DNA from: Cladobotryum mycophilum
Lineage: Eukaryota; Ascomycota; Sordariomycetes; Hypocreales; Hypocreaceae
Length of the DNA stretch: 64,000 nt
Assembly (NCBI GenBank): GCA_036429605.1
Contig: CM071590.1
Location: forward strand, 5,704,001-5,768,000
Direction: 5' to 3'
Made by a program: the position numbers and the translations under genes. This document shows, in pieces, positions 47,701-59,300 of the stretch; position 1 is the first letter of the stretch; each line of letters starts with the position of its first letter. A model generated the notes under the pieces. It was not told the DNA's origin and searched no databases. It worked only from the letters and a program-made list of their open reading frames with translations.

Positions 47701-50375
47701 AAGACCCTGGAACATGGGTTCCAAGCCGCTACGGAGGTTCGGGATCTGAACAAACGAGCCATGATATTTGAGCAGCTTCTACGGAAAGGCGTTAAGGGCG
47801 GCCTTGTGGATACTCAGCTCGAGTCTGCGGCTCGTTATGGCGAAGATGGCCAGGGAATTTTGAGGGTTCTTCTTGTTGCTGGGGCGGACCCGAACCATAA
47901 TAGCGGCGAGGCAGTCGTCGCAGCCACAAGGAGCGCTTTCGTTGATAATCTTGAACTGTTACTTGGGCTTTGGGATCAGGGTAGCAGTCAGGTAAGAAAA
48001 GCCTTGGGGATCCAACGAGAAAATGTGACTAACAGTTTTCTAGAAAAAGGTGTCAGCACCAACATTGATACGGGCCTTCAAAGCAAGCTGGAAGCTCAAC
48101 CGTGACAGTCGCTTCCATATAATCAAGGATCTTATGAAAGCGGGACTGCCTGTGGCTGACGAATTACATATTGCTCTGAATGACGCTGTAAATGAAGAAG
48201 ATCCAGAGGAGCGGCTAGTAAAGTTGCTGCTGGAGTATGGAGCTTCGCCATTGGCAAACGGATGCAAGACCTTAGTAGACGCTGCGGAGAAAGCCGCGTC
48301 ATCCTCCTTGGCCCTTTTACTAAATACGGAAATACTAGAGAAAGATATAAACCTAGCATTTAACCAAGCGTTCAAGGCTAGTACCTTTGAGAACTGGTTC
48401 ACCGAACCAGGTTTGGAGACGGCTCAAATGCTTTTGAGCAGAGGGGCCAAGGGAAATGCCCTCAGCGAGGCGCTGGTTCAGGTCATGAAGAATTCGACTA
48501 CCAATACAGTGGACCTAGCAGATCGTTTTGTTGAAGTTCTGACAGCACACGGCCCGGATGTCAATTTCGATAATGGGGAACCTCTGCGATTAGCTGCTTC
48601 AAGAGCAAACGTTAGTTGGATACACCAGCTTCTTGCTTGTCATCCATCAACCCACACCCTGACCTTTGCGTTTCACTGCATTTTTGATACTGCAGTTACT
48701 CAAGATGAGGTGCTGGAGTTGTTTCAAATATTTGCGGATTATCACGAAGGCGATGTGAGGATCGACGTCATGGCAAGCCGGCCAGGCCTTGAACCAGTCC
48801 TTGTGCGGGCCTTGTCACAGTATCCACGGTCTTCAACCATTTTAACAACGCTATTGGACGCAGGGTATTATTATGATCAGGCGACGAAGTATAAAATTCA
48901 TCCGGATATTGAGGAGGAGGAAATGACCCTTCTCACGTGGGCCATTGCACAGCCGCAGAAACGCGTCAGTAGTTCCCTGATTCAGCTTCTGCTGGAGAGA
49001 GGGGGTAAGTGAATGACCATCCATAAAAAGGTGATGAATACTAACAGTTTGTGCAGCCAAGGTTAATGTCGAAACGCGAATATCGGCGACTACTCCTCTT
49101 ATGCTGGCCGTACAGACTCGCCGACCCGACCTTGTCAAGATGCTCTTACTAGAAGGCGCTGATGTAGATGCCATGGATTATCTTGGACGAACACCACTAG
49201 CTATGGTCACTGATCTTGGGGGAGACGTTTCTATCCAAATGATGTCTAGCCTTCTTGCAGCAGAGCCTGCAAAGGACGACGGATCGCTTCATAACGCTGC
49301 CAGAGACCTCAACCTACCAGCTGTTAGAGTCCTCATGGAGTCTGGACATGACCCCGATTTCCCTAGTCCCCTCCACAATGGTCGCAGCGCTCTCGGAGAA
49401 ATTTGTTTACGTGGATCTGATAACGGAGAGATGACACCGGATCGAGAGCGAAAGATGCAAAAGGTCATGGCGCATCTTGTCGATTCCGGCTCTGACCTGT
49501 CGATCAAGTCCAATGGCAAATCTATGCTGCACCTTTGCTTCGATGCTGCCGATGCGGTAGCTACGACTCGTGCTTTGCTAAAGAGCGGCATGTGGAAACA
49601 TGTGAACAAATCTTTTAATCACTTTACCGATGAGAAATATGTATATTCTCCTACCATGTATGTTACTAAACTTCTTCGGTCTTCGGATCTCAACGAGGAG
49701 ATTCTGTCAGTTCTCCGTGCTAGCCGGGCGGCGGACGTGTTTTACGCCAAGGAGGGACCACAGCCAGACGATGCAGTTGGTCTGCCGGCAGATATAGAGA
49801 CTCAGGAACGAGCGCGCAAAGCACGCGACGACCGCCTGGTGGAAGAGTCACAAGACTTTGCCCTAACGCTCGCTCGGAAGCGCGAAATTGCCTCTGTAGA
49901 GCGGCAGATTCAAGCACAAAAGGTAGAGATGGAGGACGTCCGGCGCAGAAAGCTTCATGCGGAGGATCTTGCCTCCATACGTACCAGGGCACAACTGGAG
50001 GATACGCTCGCCAACGAATCTCTTCAACGACGCCTTACGGAGCAGCGTGCCGTGACAGAAGCACAGCTAGGACGTACCCGGGCCATCGCCGCCACCGAGC
50101 TTGAAGCAGAGGAGTCCAGACAGCGTAAGGCGCTCGAGTGGGAAAGCAAAATGAACATTGAGCGGACGGGCAATGCGCGCGCGCTGAGCGAGATGCGCAT
50201 CAGCGAGAGGGAAGAACTACAGCGGCTGGACATTGCCGCCGAGGGCAGGATACAGAAACGACTAGAGGCGCAGAGGAAACTAGTCGAGAGTCAAGAGAAG
50301 TTGGCCAAGAGGTTGGCGGATACGCCGGTGGGTGATCCGAGGAGGCAGATTGGATATGTGACGGAGTTGAATTGA
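44743..50375 (+). CDS. Giant ankyrin super-repeat / coiled-coil protein
   Basis: Exons 44743-47991, 48044-49004 and 49057-50375 (introns of 52 bp each) encode 1,842 aa. N-terminal 130 residues: low-complexity Pro-rich, then a helical region. From about residue 140 to 1,350 degenerate ankyrin repeats form a super-repeat: motifs such as LAELLLCAGA, LTSLLRKGAT, KKLVEAGASP, CERLLSNGVS, FEQLLRKGVK and AQMLLSRGAK recur at about residues 316, 413, 527, 622, 721, 823, 915, 1009, 1110 and 1210, spacing near 99. More standard ankyrins follow (TPLMLAVQTRRPDLVKMLLL). Residues about 1,640-1,830 are a long charged coiled coil rich in Arg, Glu and Gln. No enzymatic domain, signal peptide or membrane helix is seen. 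A scaffold role is the only inference. The frame is fully intact over 5.5 kb, which argues for function. Confidence 0.9.
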
Positions 50376-50941
50376 TGTAGGATATTTTTTTTTTGGAGAT
50401 TTTGCAAAAAGGGGTGATATGGTTTGGGGTGGTGACAACCACTTTATGAGTTTATGAAAATTGGCATTGTTTTATATCTGTATATATACGGAGTAGGGGT
50501 ATAGCGATATTGAATTAGATGGAAATGTGTAAGGAGGAAACGATCTTCCCAACTTTCATTGCGTCATATCAAAACTTTGCAGCAGATCATCATCTTTTCT
50601 TGTTCGAGGCACATCAATAATAGTGGCATCACCCAACTCGTCACCACATCGAGGCTGATAATAGATATTAGCAATGAACCCTTATTGATCCGGTGCCCAT
50701 ACGCCCAGCGCCGATATATCTACAACAACCTATACTAGTATATCATGATATGCTACGAGCAAACAAGAATCTATACAAAGCTCCATCTCAAACACATCGA
50801 GACCATCAATGTTGTGCAAATCCTAAAAACCACCCCCCCCCCCCCCCCCTAAAAAAAACCGTATTGTAAGATCAGAAAACCGTTCCGTAATAGCACATTG
50901 TAACTTTCATCGCCTTTCTTCTACAAGCAAATTCCTCGAGC
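50376..50941. other. Convergent spacer ankyrin gene / mus-30
   Basis: 566 bp of 3' flanks. It contains a 17-base C run at 50833-50849 followed by T and A8, a likely site of sequencing uncertainty. Confidence 0.5.
50833..50849. repeat. C17 homopolymer
   Basis: An uninterrupted run of 17 C, closely followed by eight A, near the 3' end of mus-30. On the RNA sense strand of mus-30 this is a G17 run downstream of the stop. Confidence 0.85.
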
Positions 50942-53755
50942 TCAGTCCTTTTTCGCCATCTTGATAGAATCTGCGGCTGTTTCAACGACCTTGAACGTAT
51001 CGGCATCGCCATCACCTCTTGCGGCCTTTTCATACGCCTCCTCAGTGCGATCACAAATCGTGTCTAGATCCTCTTCGCTAAGAACTTGATCACCACCGGA
51101 TGTCTTGTACACCTGTCCGTCCTTGAGCAGGAGCGTTCGCAGGGTCTCTTTGTCTAGAACTTCCTCAGTCTTATCCATCTTTTGGCCCATGGTACGGAAA
51201 CCACCTTTGCGGATAACGAGTTTCTCTAGACGGCGCTTGGCATCAGCAGAGAGGAGAAGGTTTTCCTCTACTGTGTCCTTTGTTGCGAGACGGTAGACGA
51301 TGACGGGACGTGTCTGACCAATACGATGGCATCGATCTTGCGCCTGAAGATCTTGTTGGGGGTTAAAGTCACTGTCGAATAGAATGACAGTATCCGCGGA
51401 AGCGAGATTAATACCCTGACCTCCAGCACGAGTTGAAAGCAAAAAAATCTTATGCTCTGGGTCGGTGTTAAAAGCGCGGATGCTTTCACGCCGTGCCGCT
51501 TGTGCAACACTTCCGTCAATTCGGCACACATTCCAGCCACGTAATTCCCGACAGTAATCCTCTAGGATATCTAGTTGAGTGGTAAATTGCGAAAAGATTA
51601 GCACTTTGTGACCATTCTTGAACAGTCGATTTAATAGTCGATCCAGCAAGAGCATCTTTCCTGACGATGTGACGATGGACTCATCGACAGGTGTGTCTGT
51701 AGCCATAGCCCATGGGCTGTAAAAGTTGTGAGGAGAATTACAAGCGAGTCGAAGCTGGACGAGTGTGTTGCCCAGCTTCTTTTGAGCTATTTGCTTTTCT
51801 ATAACCATGTTAGTATGATTCACATCATTAGGTATTAGTATCGAGGGAAACATACTGGCCGCTTCAATCTTCTTCGCACGTTCCGACTCTGCGGCAGACA
51901 TTGGTTCCTCTACCGCTTCACTAGCCTCTTCACCAGCTATCTCATCGGCTAGCTTTGCCTCAAACTCGTCATCAGACAATTTCTCTTCATCGGAGTCAAT
52001 ATCTTTATAAGTGCGTCGTGCCCGTCGACCGCGCGTGCTGATGGGCGTCGATTGCCGACTGGATTTCGTACTCTTGTTGTCTGCGGCGACGGAAGTCGGT
52101 GGGCTTTTGCGCTTCTTTGTCGACGGTTCCGGTACGGCAATGGGCTCGGCTGGTGGGTTCTTACGTGGCCGCCCTCGTCCACGTTTGCCCATCATAAGGT
52201 TAAAAGCGTTGGTTGGCGGTTCTTCAGTTTTCTTAGCCTGAGAGTTCTGCCGAACCGGAAGAGTGATTGCCTTCCCCTTGGCACCCTTAGTTTTTGATAG
52301 GGAGGCAACACTGCTTGCGCGAGTTGAAGGTTGACTAGAAGTTTTCGAAGGAGGTGCACTCGTGATCATATCGATCACCTTGTTCTCGAGGTACAATCTC
52401 GCATCAATCTTCTTGTCGCTTAAGGCGTTATATAAATCCGTTTGCTCTCTGGTCATGGGAGCAAAGAGAACATATTCCCGCTTCTTGGGAAGATATGCTG
52501 CGACATCCTGCTTTACTCGTCTAAGAAGTAGTGGTTGCAGAATAAGGTGCATCTTTTTTACCAAGTCCTGCTTCATTCTGTCTGCAATAAACTCATGCGT
52601 GGTTTCTTCATCTTGCAGATCTGAGAAATCGAACCACGACTCAAAAGCCTCCCAATCAGTGAAAATGGTAGGCAGCAGGAAATGCAGCAAGGACCAAAGC
52701 TCCTTCAGGTTGTTTTGGAGTGGTGTACCCGTGATGAGCAGACGGGTTGCCGAGGAAAACTGTCGAAGTTGCTGGAACAGTTTCGCATCTGCATTTTTCA
52801 TGCGATGACCTTCGTCCTATCGGAGGGATAACGGTTAGTTTAGGAAGTTACACGTCAATATGGAGATCGGACATACGATGATGATGAATTCCCAGCTGAT
52901 TCGGGACAGATTGTGTTGATCAAGAAGAACCATCTCGTATGATGTGCATACAACGGGGAACTTTGCCGTTGGCCGCCCCCTTTCATTTGAGACATCAATT
53001 GCTTCCGAAACATCTCTTCGCGCTTGGCCTCATTGCCATGATACATGATCACAGGGATCGATGGCACCCACTTCTCAAATTCATCTATCCAATTGGAGAG
53101 AGTACTCAGAGGGGCAACGATGAGATGAGGACCAAGATAGTCCTCCTGCTCTCGAAGAAGGGCGATCAATGATATGGTCTGGATTGTCTTGCCTGGACCT
53201 GGTCAGTCACAATGAATTGAGTGGAATCGTAACATGACACCTACCCAGACCCATCTCGTCGGCCAAGATGCCGCTCATACCCTGGGAGCAAATCTCGTAC
53301 ATCCATGTGAGACCTTCCAATTGGTACTCACGCATTGTTCCACCAACCATGCATTTCGGCTGCTTCGCCATTTGTAGGTCATGCTCTCCGAGCTTTTTCC
53401 CATCAAGGCCACTGCCAACACGGCCAAGAACTTGAGTCTTCTTGGTCAAGATATCGCTAAAAGCAGCACTCTTCATGAGCAGCTCATCCAACTCTCGCGC
53501 TTTCGCATCTCTCTCGGGCTTCGTTTCGGCCTTCTTCTTCTTACGTTTCTTTGCCAAATCTGCTTTCCGTTTCGCTTCCGCAGCATTGTTTTTTGCTCGG
53601 GCTTCTTCCTCCTCCTTTACAAGCTGTTCGTCGACGAGATCAAGCTCATCCTTGTCATCGAGTGATTCGGCCGCCGGTGGTGAACTTGGTACGCTTGTGG
53701 GCAGTCGAGAATTGGACTTGACAGAGTCCAAATCTGAGGCTGAGCTGTTGTCCAT
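50942..53755 (-). CDS. mus-30: LSH/DDM1/Irc5-type SNF2 remodeller (MUS-30-like), one frameshift
   Basis: Exons 53245-53755, 52877-53192, 51856-52816 and 50942-51798 encode about 881 aa. SNF2 motifs: DEMGLGKTIQT (motif I, across intron 1), APLSTLSNW (Ia), DEGHRMKN (II, across intron 2), [20 protein letters not shown] (III), [11 protein letters not shown] (V) and [13 protein letters not shown] (VI). The layout with VMYHG-like [10 protein letters not shown] and the long inter-lobe insertion matches the HELLS/LSH group; the Neurospora member MUS-30 protects genome stability. The insertion carries an AT-hook, [12 protein letters not shown] (about residues 487-498). Intron 3 (51799-51855, 57 nt, ACTAAC branch) has no stop and would be read through if missed. 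A G5 run (plus C5, 52976-52980) needs one more base to give [20 protein letters not shown]. The exon phases close only with that correction. Confidence 0.9.
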
Positions 53756-54669
53756 GATGAATGCAATTGTCGCTTGCTGAATCGGTTCGAAAAGGAGGAA
53801 TATTGAAAGACAATGATGTAAGGAAGGGCTCTTTATGGAATCAAGGAGAAGATGCGGTACATTCGCGCTAGATGAGGTGGTACTGGATTATGCGAAATTC
53901 ACGGTAGTCGTTCGTTGCTATGGAAGTGAAGCGGTCATTGTCGTAAGCAGGAGGCGAAAGGGTGAGAAACAGGCAATCCAAGCGAAAACTGAGAGAATGC
54001 AAAAAGAAAAACAAAAAAAAGACAATTAGCCAAGTTGAGCAAATATTCAGCTTCGTCTCAAATCTGAAATATAAAAAAATGGATTCAATTGCAACACAGG
54101 CAACCAGAAAAAGGTGAGTTCCAATGAATCTGCCCCTAGAAAGCTGAAATGCCAAGGGCGCAGGTCATTAAACGTGCGTGCATCCTGCGAACTCGTCCAG
54201 ATCGTGACGTATAGGAAACGCGAAACCATAACGCAGTCACACTTTTTTGTGGAGCATCAAACAGCGCGTTAAGTGAAGGCCTTGAGAACGCGAGATTGGT
54301 GCCTTATCTTCCAGGCTCAAGACCCTCCACTGAGCATCATAAACTTGCTAAAGGGGAATGCTGCACACAATGAGCAGAGTACAAGGTACTTCAAGGTACG
54401 TACCACACCCGTCCCTCGACTGCCCCTCCATTCGTCCCGCCATCGACCCCGCCATCCAAACCAGCAAAAAATTCAATTACTCACAAGTCACAACCACAAC
54501 CACCATCACCACCACAACCACCACCATCTCCATATAAACCAAAACCAACCAATTTGAAGTCTATAAAAAAGGCTTCAATTCTTTTCCATCCCCAAAACTG
54601 TTCCCCCTTCGAGCCATTCGTCCCCTCCGGACTTTCTCCTCCCCCTTCCTCCGCCACTTCTCAGCCAGA
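53756..54669. promoter_or_regulatory. Divergent spacer mus-30 / arc1
   Basis: 914 bp between divergent starts. The arc1 side (54400-54660) is very C/A- and pyrimidine-rich with (CAC)n-like stretches at 54488-54530, as in leaders of highly expressed fungal genes. An AAGGTACGTACC motif occurs near 54394. No gene seen. Confidence 0.45.
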
Positions 54670-55866
54670 ATGGCCGCCATCAGCGCTCAGACTTACACTC
54701 CCACCGAGGAGGCAGAGATCCAGCAATGGCTCACCACTTCGGACCGTCTCAAGTCCTCCGACGACAAGTCCCAGATCCTCGAGACTCTGAACGGACACTT
54801 GTCTAGCCGAACTACCCTCCTCGGCACCAAGCCCAGCAAGGCCGATGTCGCCATCTACGAGACCCTTTCTCCCCTGGTTGCCAAGTGGACGTCTGAGGAG
54901 CGAACTGGCGAGAAGGGCCACCCTCACATTGTCCGTCTGGTCGACTTTGTTCAGAACTCGCCTCTCTTTGGATTGGAAGTCAAGGATGATCAGAAAGTCA
55001 AGGTCGACCAGGACGAGGTCCTCTACGTCAAGCCCCCTGTCGACGCCAAGGCCGAGAAGGAGCGCTTGAAGAAGGAAAAGGCCGCTGCCGCTGCCGCTGC
55101 CGGTGGTGCTGATGCTTCTCTCGTCGACCGCACCAAGGAAAAGGTCAAGGAAAAGGCCAAGGAGGTCGTCGCCGAAGCCAAGGGTGCTGCCGCTGCTGTT
55201 ACCGGTGGCGACAAGCCCAAGAAGGAGAAGAAGGAAAAGACCCCCAAGCCCCAGAAGGCTCCCGCCGCCGCCGCCCCTCTATCCCCTGCCCTCATCGACC
55301 TCCGTGTCGGCCACATCCTCAAGGCCATCAACCACCCCGATGCCGACTCTCTCTTCGTCTCTACCATCGCCATGGGTGACGCCCCGGGCGAGGACACCAC
55401 CGAGTACGAGGGCCAGATCTGCCGCACCGTCTGCTCCGGCCTCAACGGCCTCATCCCCCTCGAGGAGATGCAGGGCCGCAAAGTCGTCGTCGTATGCAAC
55501 CTCAAGCCTGTCAAGATGCGCGGCATCAAGTCCTCTGCCATGGTCCTCGCCGCCTCTCCCAAGGTCAAGGAGGGCGAGGTTGACGACCACAAGGGCCCCG
55601 TCGAGCTCGTCACCCCTCCCGAGGGTTCCAAGGCTGGCGAGCGTGTCTACTTTGACGGCTGGAAGGGTGAGCCTGAGGGTGTCTTGAACCCCAAGAAGAA
55701 GGTTTGGGAGACCTTCCAGCCCGGTTTCACCACCACCGACGGTCTTGAGGTTGCTTTCGATGCCAGTGCTGTTGAGGTGTTGGGCAAGACCGAGGTTGGT
55801 AAGCTCGTCACTGAGAGCGGCGGCGTATGCATAGTCAAGTCTCTGAAGGGTGCTACTGTTAGGTAA
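54670..55866 (+). CDS. arc1: tRNA-binding aminoacyl-tRNA synthetase cofactor Arc1
   Basis: Intronless, 398 aa. N-terminal 110 residues: GST-C-like fold with SSRTTLLGTKPSKADVAIYE, used in yeast Arc1 to bind MetRS and GluRS. A Lys/Ala/Glu-rich linker (about 130-205) with several KEKAKE-type runs follows, the nonspecific tRNA contact. The C-terminal EMAP-II-like OB fold (about 208-375) contains LIDLRVGHILKAINHPDADS, QICRTVCSGLNGLIPLEEMQ and VVVCNLKPVKMRGIKSSAMV, the canonical tRNA-binding domain shared with AIMP1/p43. Function: delivers tRNA to synthetases in the cytosol. Strong C-ending codon bias indicates high expression. A long antisense frame of 202 codons here is a shadow of that bias. Confidence 0.94.
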   Translation: MAAISAQTYTPTEEAEIQQWLTTSDRLKSSDDKSQILETLNGHLSSRTTLLGTKPSKADVAIYETLSPLVAKWTSEERTGEKGHPHIVRLVDFVQNSPLFGLEVKDDQKVKVDQDEVLYVKPPVDAKAEKERLKKEKAAAAAAAGGADASLVDRTKEKVKEKAKEVVAEAKGAAAAVTGGDKPKKEKKEKTPKPQKAPAAAAPLSPALIDLRVGHILKAINHPDADSLFVSTIAMGDAPGEDTTEYEGQICRTVCSGLNGLIPLEEMQGRKVVVVCNLKPVKMRGIKSSAMVLAASPKVKEGEVDDHKGPVELVTPPEGSKAGERVYFDGWKGEPEGVLNPKKKVWETFQPGFTTTDGLEVAFDASAVEVLGKTEVGKLVTESGGVCIVKSLKGATVR

Positions 55867-56332
55867 ATAAGAAACATCCAAAATAAATAAACTAGCCGAA
55901 TGAGCATTTTGGAACATGCATCATATTCTCTTTACCTTTCGCTCACGGTGACATATCAACAAAATCACAAGCTATTTCATGAATGAGTTTTTACTTTATT
56001 CATCAACCCGGAGGTATCTTTTTCCATCTCTTTGCGCCACCTCCCTTATCATCCACCCATATTCCTCATGACTCCATGGCGTAAAGATCTTAGTATACAT
56101 AAATGTACATCATCGCTGGTCATGTGCAAGAAACCAGATCGAGGATATCATAACTGCGTCCACCCCTTTTAAAATGCCTTGTCTCTTTTTTTCGCTTCGT
56201 AAACGCCGTCAAATGCCACAATAAACGCCTCCTCTCAAACGATGTAATCCAAAAGGTTTTTTATGAAGCCCCGTTACCCCTTTATGCTCCGCCGGTATGT
56301 ACGCAAGCTCAACAATCAAAGTCGCTGCTCGC
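55867..56332. other. Convergent spacer arc1 / rpo41
   Basis: 466 bp of 3' flanks of convergent genes. No gene-like frame. Confidence 0.4.
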
Positions 56333-59300
56333 TTATGAGAAGAAGTACTTGCTGTCTCGAAGACGCTTGACATCAAAGTCACCCTACAAAATACGTTAGT
56401 TATCTTAGAAACAAACAGACAGCCTAAGGATATCTATACCTTCTTTGGGACAACAGGAATGGTTAGCGGCATCCAGACTGGCACAGGCAGCTTGCGCTTA
56501 GGGGCCGCCTTCTTCTTCTTCTTTGTCTCTGACATGTTGACCTCGACAACATTCGTGGTCAGATCCCCGATAAGGCGTTCATTAAATTCTCCAAGTCCAT
56601 TTGCCTCATTCGCCATCATTTCCTCATGAGCTTCTCGTGCGAGCTCTGCCGCCTCTGCTTCCGGAATTTCGCCCAAGCCAATATCTTTATTATCCTCCAT
56701 AATATCAATGTCCTCTTCAGCGGCAGACATTTCCTCGTAGACGGCCGCAGGAGTCACAATCTTCATCGCAGTTTCAAGGTCCCATGGATTGCCTGACAGC
56801 TTGAGCTGGTTGCGCTGATGCTCCAGAAGCAGCTCCTCCTTGGGGGTTAAACCGCTCTTCTTTCGAAGCTCCTTGATCTTCTTTGCAACCGGACTATCCG
56901 CATCGATGTGTGCCAGATAAAGAGACCCCTTATGACGTGCCTCGAACTCGGCAGCCAGTCGGCCAACCACATCTTCTTCGTGAATTCGGATGAAGGCTTC
57001 TCGAAGCACCTCATTCATAACATCGATATCGCCGGCATGTGTCCAGAAGGAATCATGAACCGCAGCGAAATCCAGGCCGCGTTCATGGCATTCTAAGGCT
57101 GACAATAACATATGGCTAGCATCTAGGGAGTGGATGAAGTTAGGGGAAAGCCTTGGAGTTGCTTTCTTCGGTTGACGGGATCCGTTTGATCGCCTATAGG
57201 ATAAATGACGGCCTGAAGGCATGTTCGGATTTCCTTGGTAGTGATTTTACGGTAAGGCTGAACAACAGGCATACGGAGGGGCGTGGTCCAAACAACTGTA
57301 GATCGGAATTGCTGTGTCAGTTCATCAAATCCGGACTTTGCGGCGGCCGTCGACTTTTTGGCCTTGGTCTTGCGAGTGTTGGCCTCAACATCTCCCTCCG
57401 CATATGATTCGGCGATCTGCTCCAGTTGGGAGGCAGTCAATGTCCTGCAGACTCGCCCACCAATATCGCCAAGCCAGTACTGAATGTCATGAGCACCTCG
57501 GAACATTGTAGCTAGCGCGGTAAAAATATGCTTCGCAATATATGTGGATAGAACCAGGTTCGGGATGCCAACCTCCTTCCCTAGGGTAGGATACAACGCA
57601 TCTATTTGCTTGCAAACCTGCTTCTTCGCGCCAGCAAAGGTGACACCATAGACGTTCGTCATGACTGTTTGCTTCACAACCTTTCGTGTGATTTTACCAA
57701 CAAGAGCTACCGCAAATGGGTTCTTCTCCTCGGCCTCTTTAGCAATGGCATCCTTGACCAGATTTGCAACGGCAGAGTAAACATCAGCAGGTTTATCGCC
57801 AGGCTCCAAGTTGACCTGCTTGGCACCCCAGGTATCACCTCCAAGAGCTGCGTAATGCTGGAGGCCGTTGCATGTACCATCCTGATGGACTGGGAGATGG
57901 GAAATATATTTTGTTGGGTCAGGCAGCTCGAGCGCAGCTTTCAACTCAAAGCAGGCAGAGAGACATTGCCATGGGTCTTCGCCCTGGAGCCACCATCGGC
58001 TTCCCTTGAGAGGATTTGTAGCAGACTCAACAATGTTGGCCACGTTATCGTTTGCAAATGCCTCACGCTCGTCAAAGCTGGCTTTATCAAGACCATACAC
58101 GTTAGCAAAGTGAATTTTGAGCCATCTCAGCCCCCTGACTCCCAATTCTTTGCCTTTACCAAACTTCAGCATTGCTCGAGCATGATCGGCACCCATATGA
58201 TTGAGATACGTTGGCATCGGATATGCTCGACCACGATAATCAACGTTGTGAGGGAAATAGATTGTCTGGTTACGGAACGCTCGGGCAATTTCTAACTGGA
58301 GGTTCATGAAACAACGCTGAGAGTGCATTCCAGAGCGCTCGTTTTCAATTGACTTGACGGCTTTGATCCACTGGCTTCGAAGGAGTGGATCAGCAGAGGA
58401 ATCGGGCTCCGGTGGGACTTGGAGATCCGGTTCAAGAGGAGGAAAGTTGGCGATTTGTTCGCCGGTATTCCACGCTTCCATCATGACGTTTAATACGTCC
58501 CTATTAATGATCCACGGTGTTTTGCCGAGAACATCTAAGCCCTTGAACACCTGATTCATATCTCCGTTCTTGATGGCTGCATTTGCATACAACCTCTGTT
58601 CAACATGTCCAGCTTTGACACGAACAAAGCTTGTGCTGCTGTCCAAGAACCCTCCCTCGTTGAACTTTTGCCAGGATTTTGGTTCGACAATCATCGGCAG
58701 GTGCTTGGCAATGAAGTCACCAACGGGTTCCTTTTGCAATTGAGCTACCAGGTGCGAGTTTAGGACAACGACGCCAATTTTCTTGCCCTTGCGTGTTTGC
58801 TGCATATGGCTGAAAGCAGGCTGATACTGGCTGAGTAACTCCTTAGTTGCGGGGTCTTTCATCGTGACCTTGACCTTTGCTGACTCCATCAACATCTTGA
58901 GGAGAACAGAGCCAACCTGTGCCTTGACCTGCATAGACCAAGGCTTTCGAGCATCTTGGTCCAAAGCCTGCTCTACTTTCGTCGCGTCTTCAATAAGAAC
59001 AGTTGGCACTGGAGGTTCTTTGGAGGCTTTGGTCGCCTTGGCGGGTTTGGTCGCCTTGGCGTTGAAAGTCACCTTGCGCTGCTTTCGTTCGTTCTTTTTG
59101 ACTAATTCCTGTTGGTGAAGCTCTATATCCTCTTGGGCCATTTTAGCTACGTGCGTAACAAGCTTGCTAATAGCAAGCCCCTTATCAACACCAAGCATTG
59201 CGCTCAAGTTGAGGATAGACAAAATAGTAATGGCGGCTAGCCGGGCAGGGTTGCCTTGTTGAATGATGGGACCGTAAAGACATCTATCCAAGTCCTCATC

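Noticed and set aside
55023..55631. 202-codon minus-strand frame opposite arc1
   Set aside because: Shadow of strong C-ending codon bias in arc1; composition is Ser/Pro/Ala low complexity without domain features.
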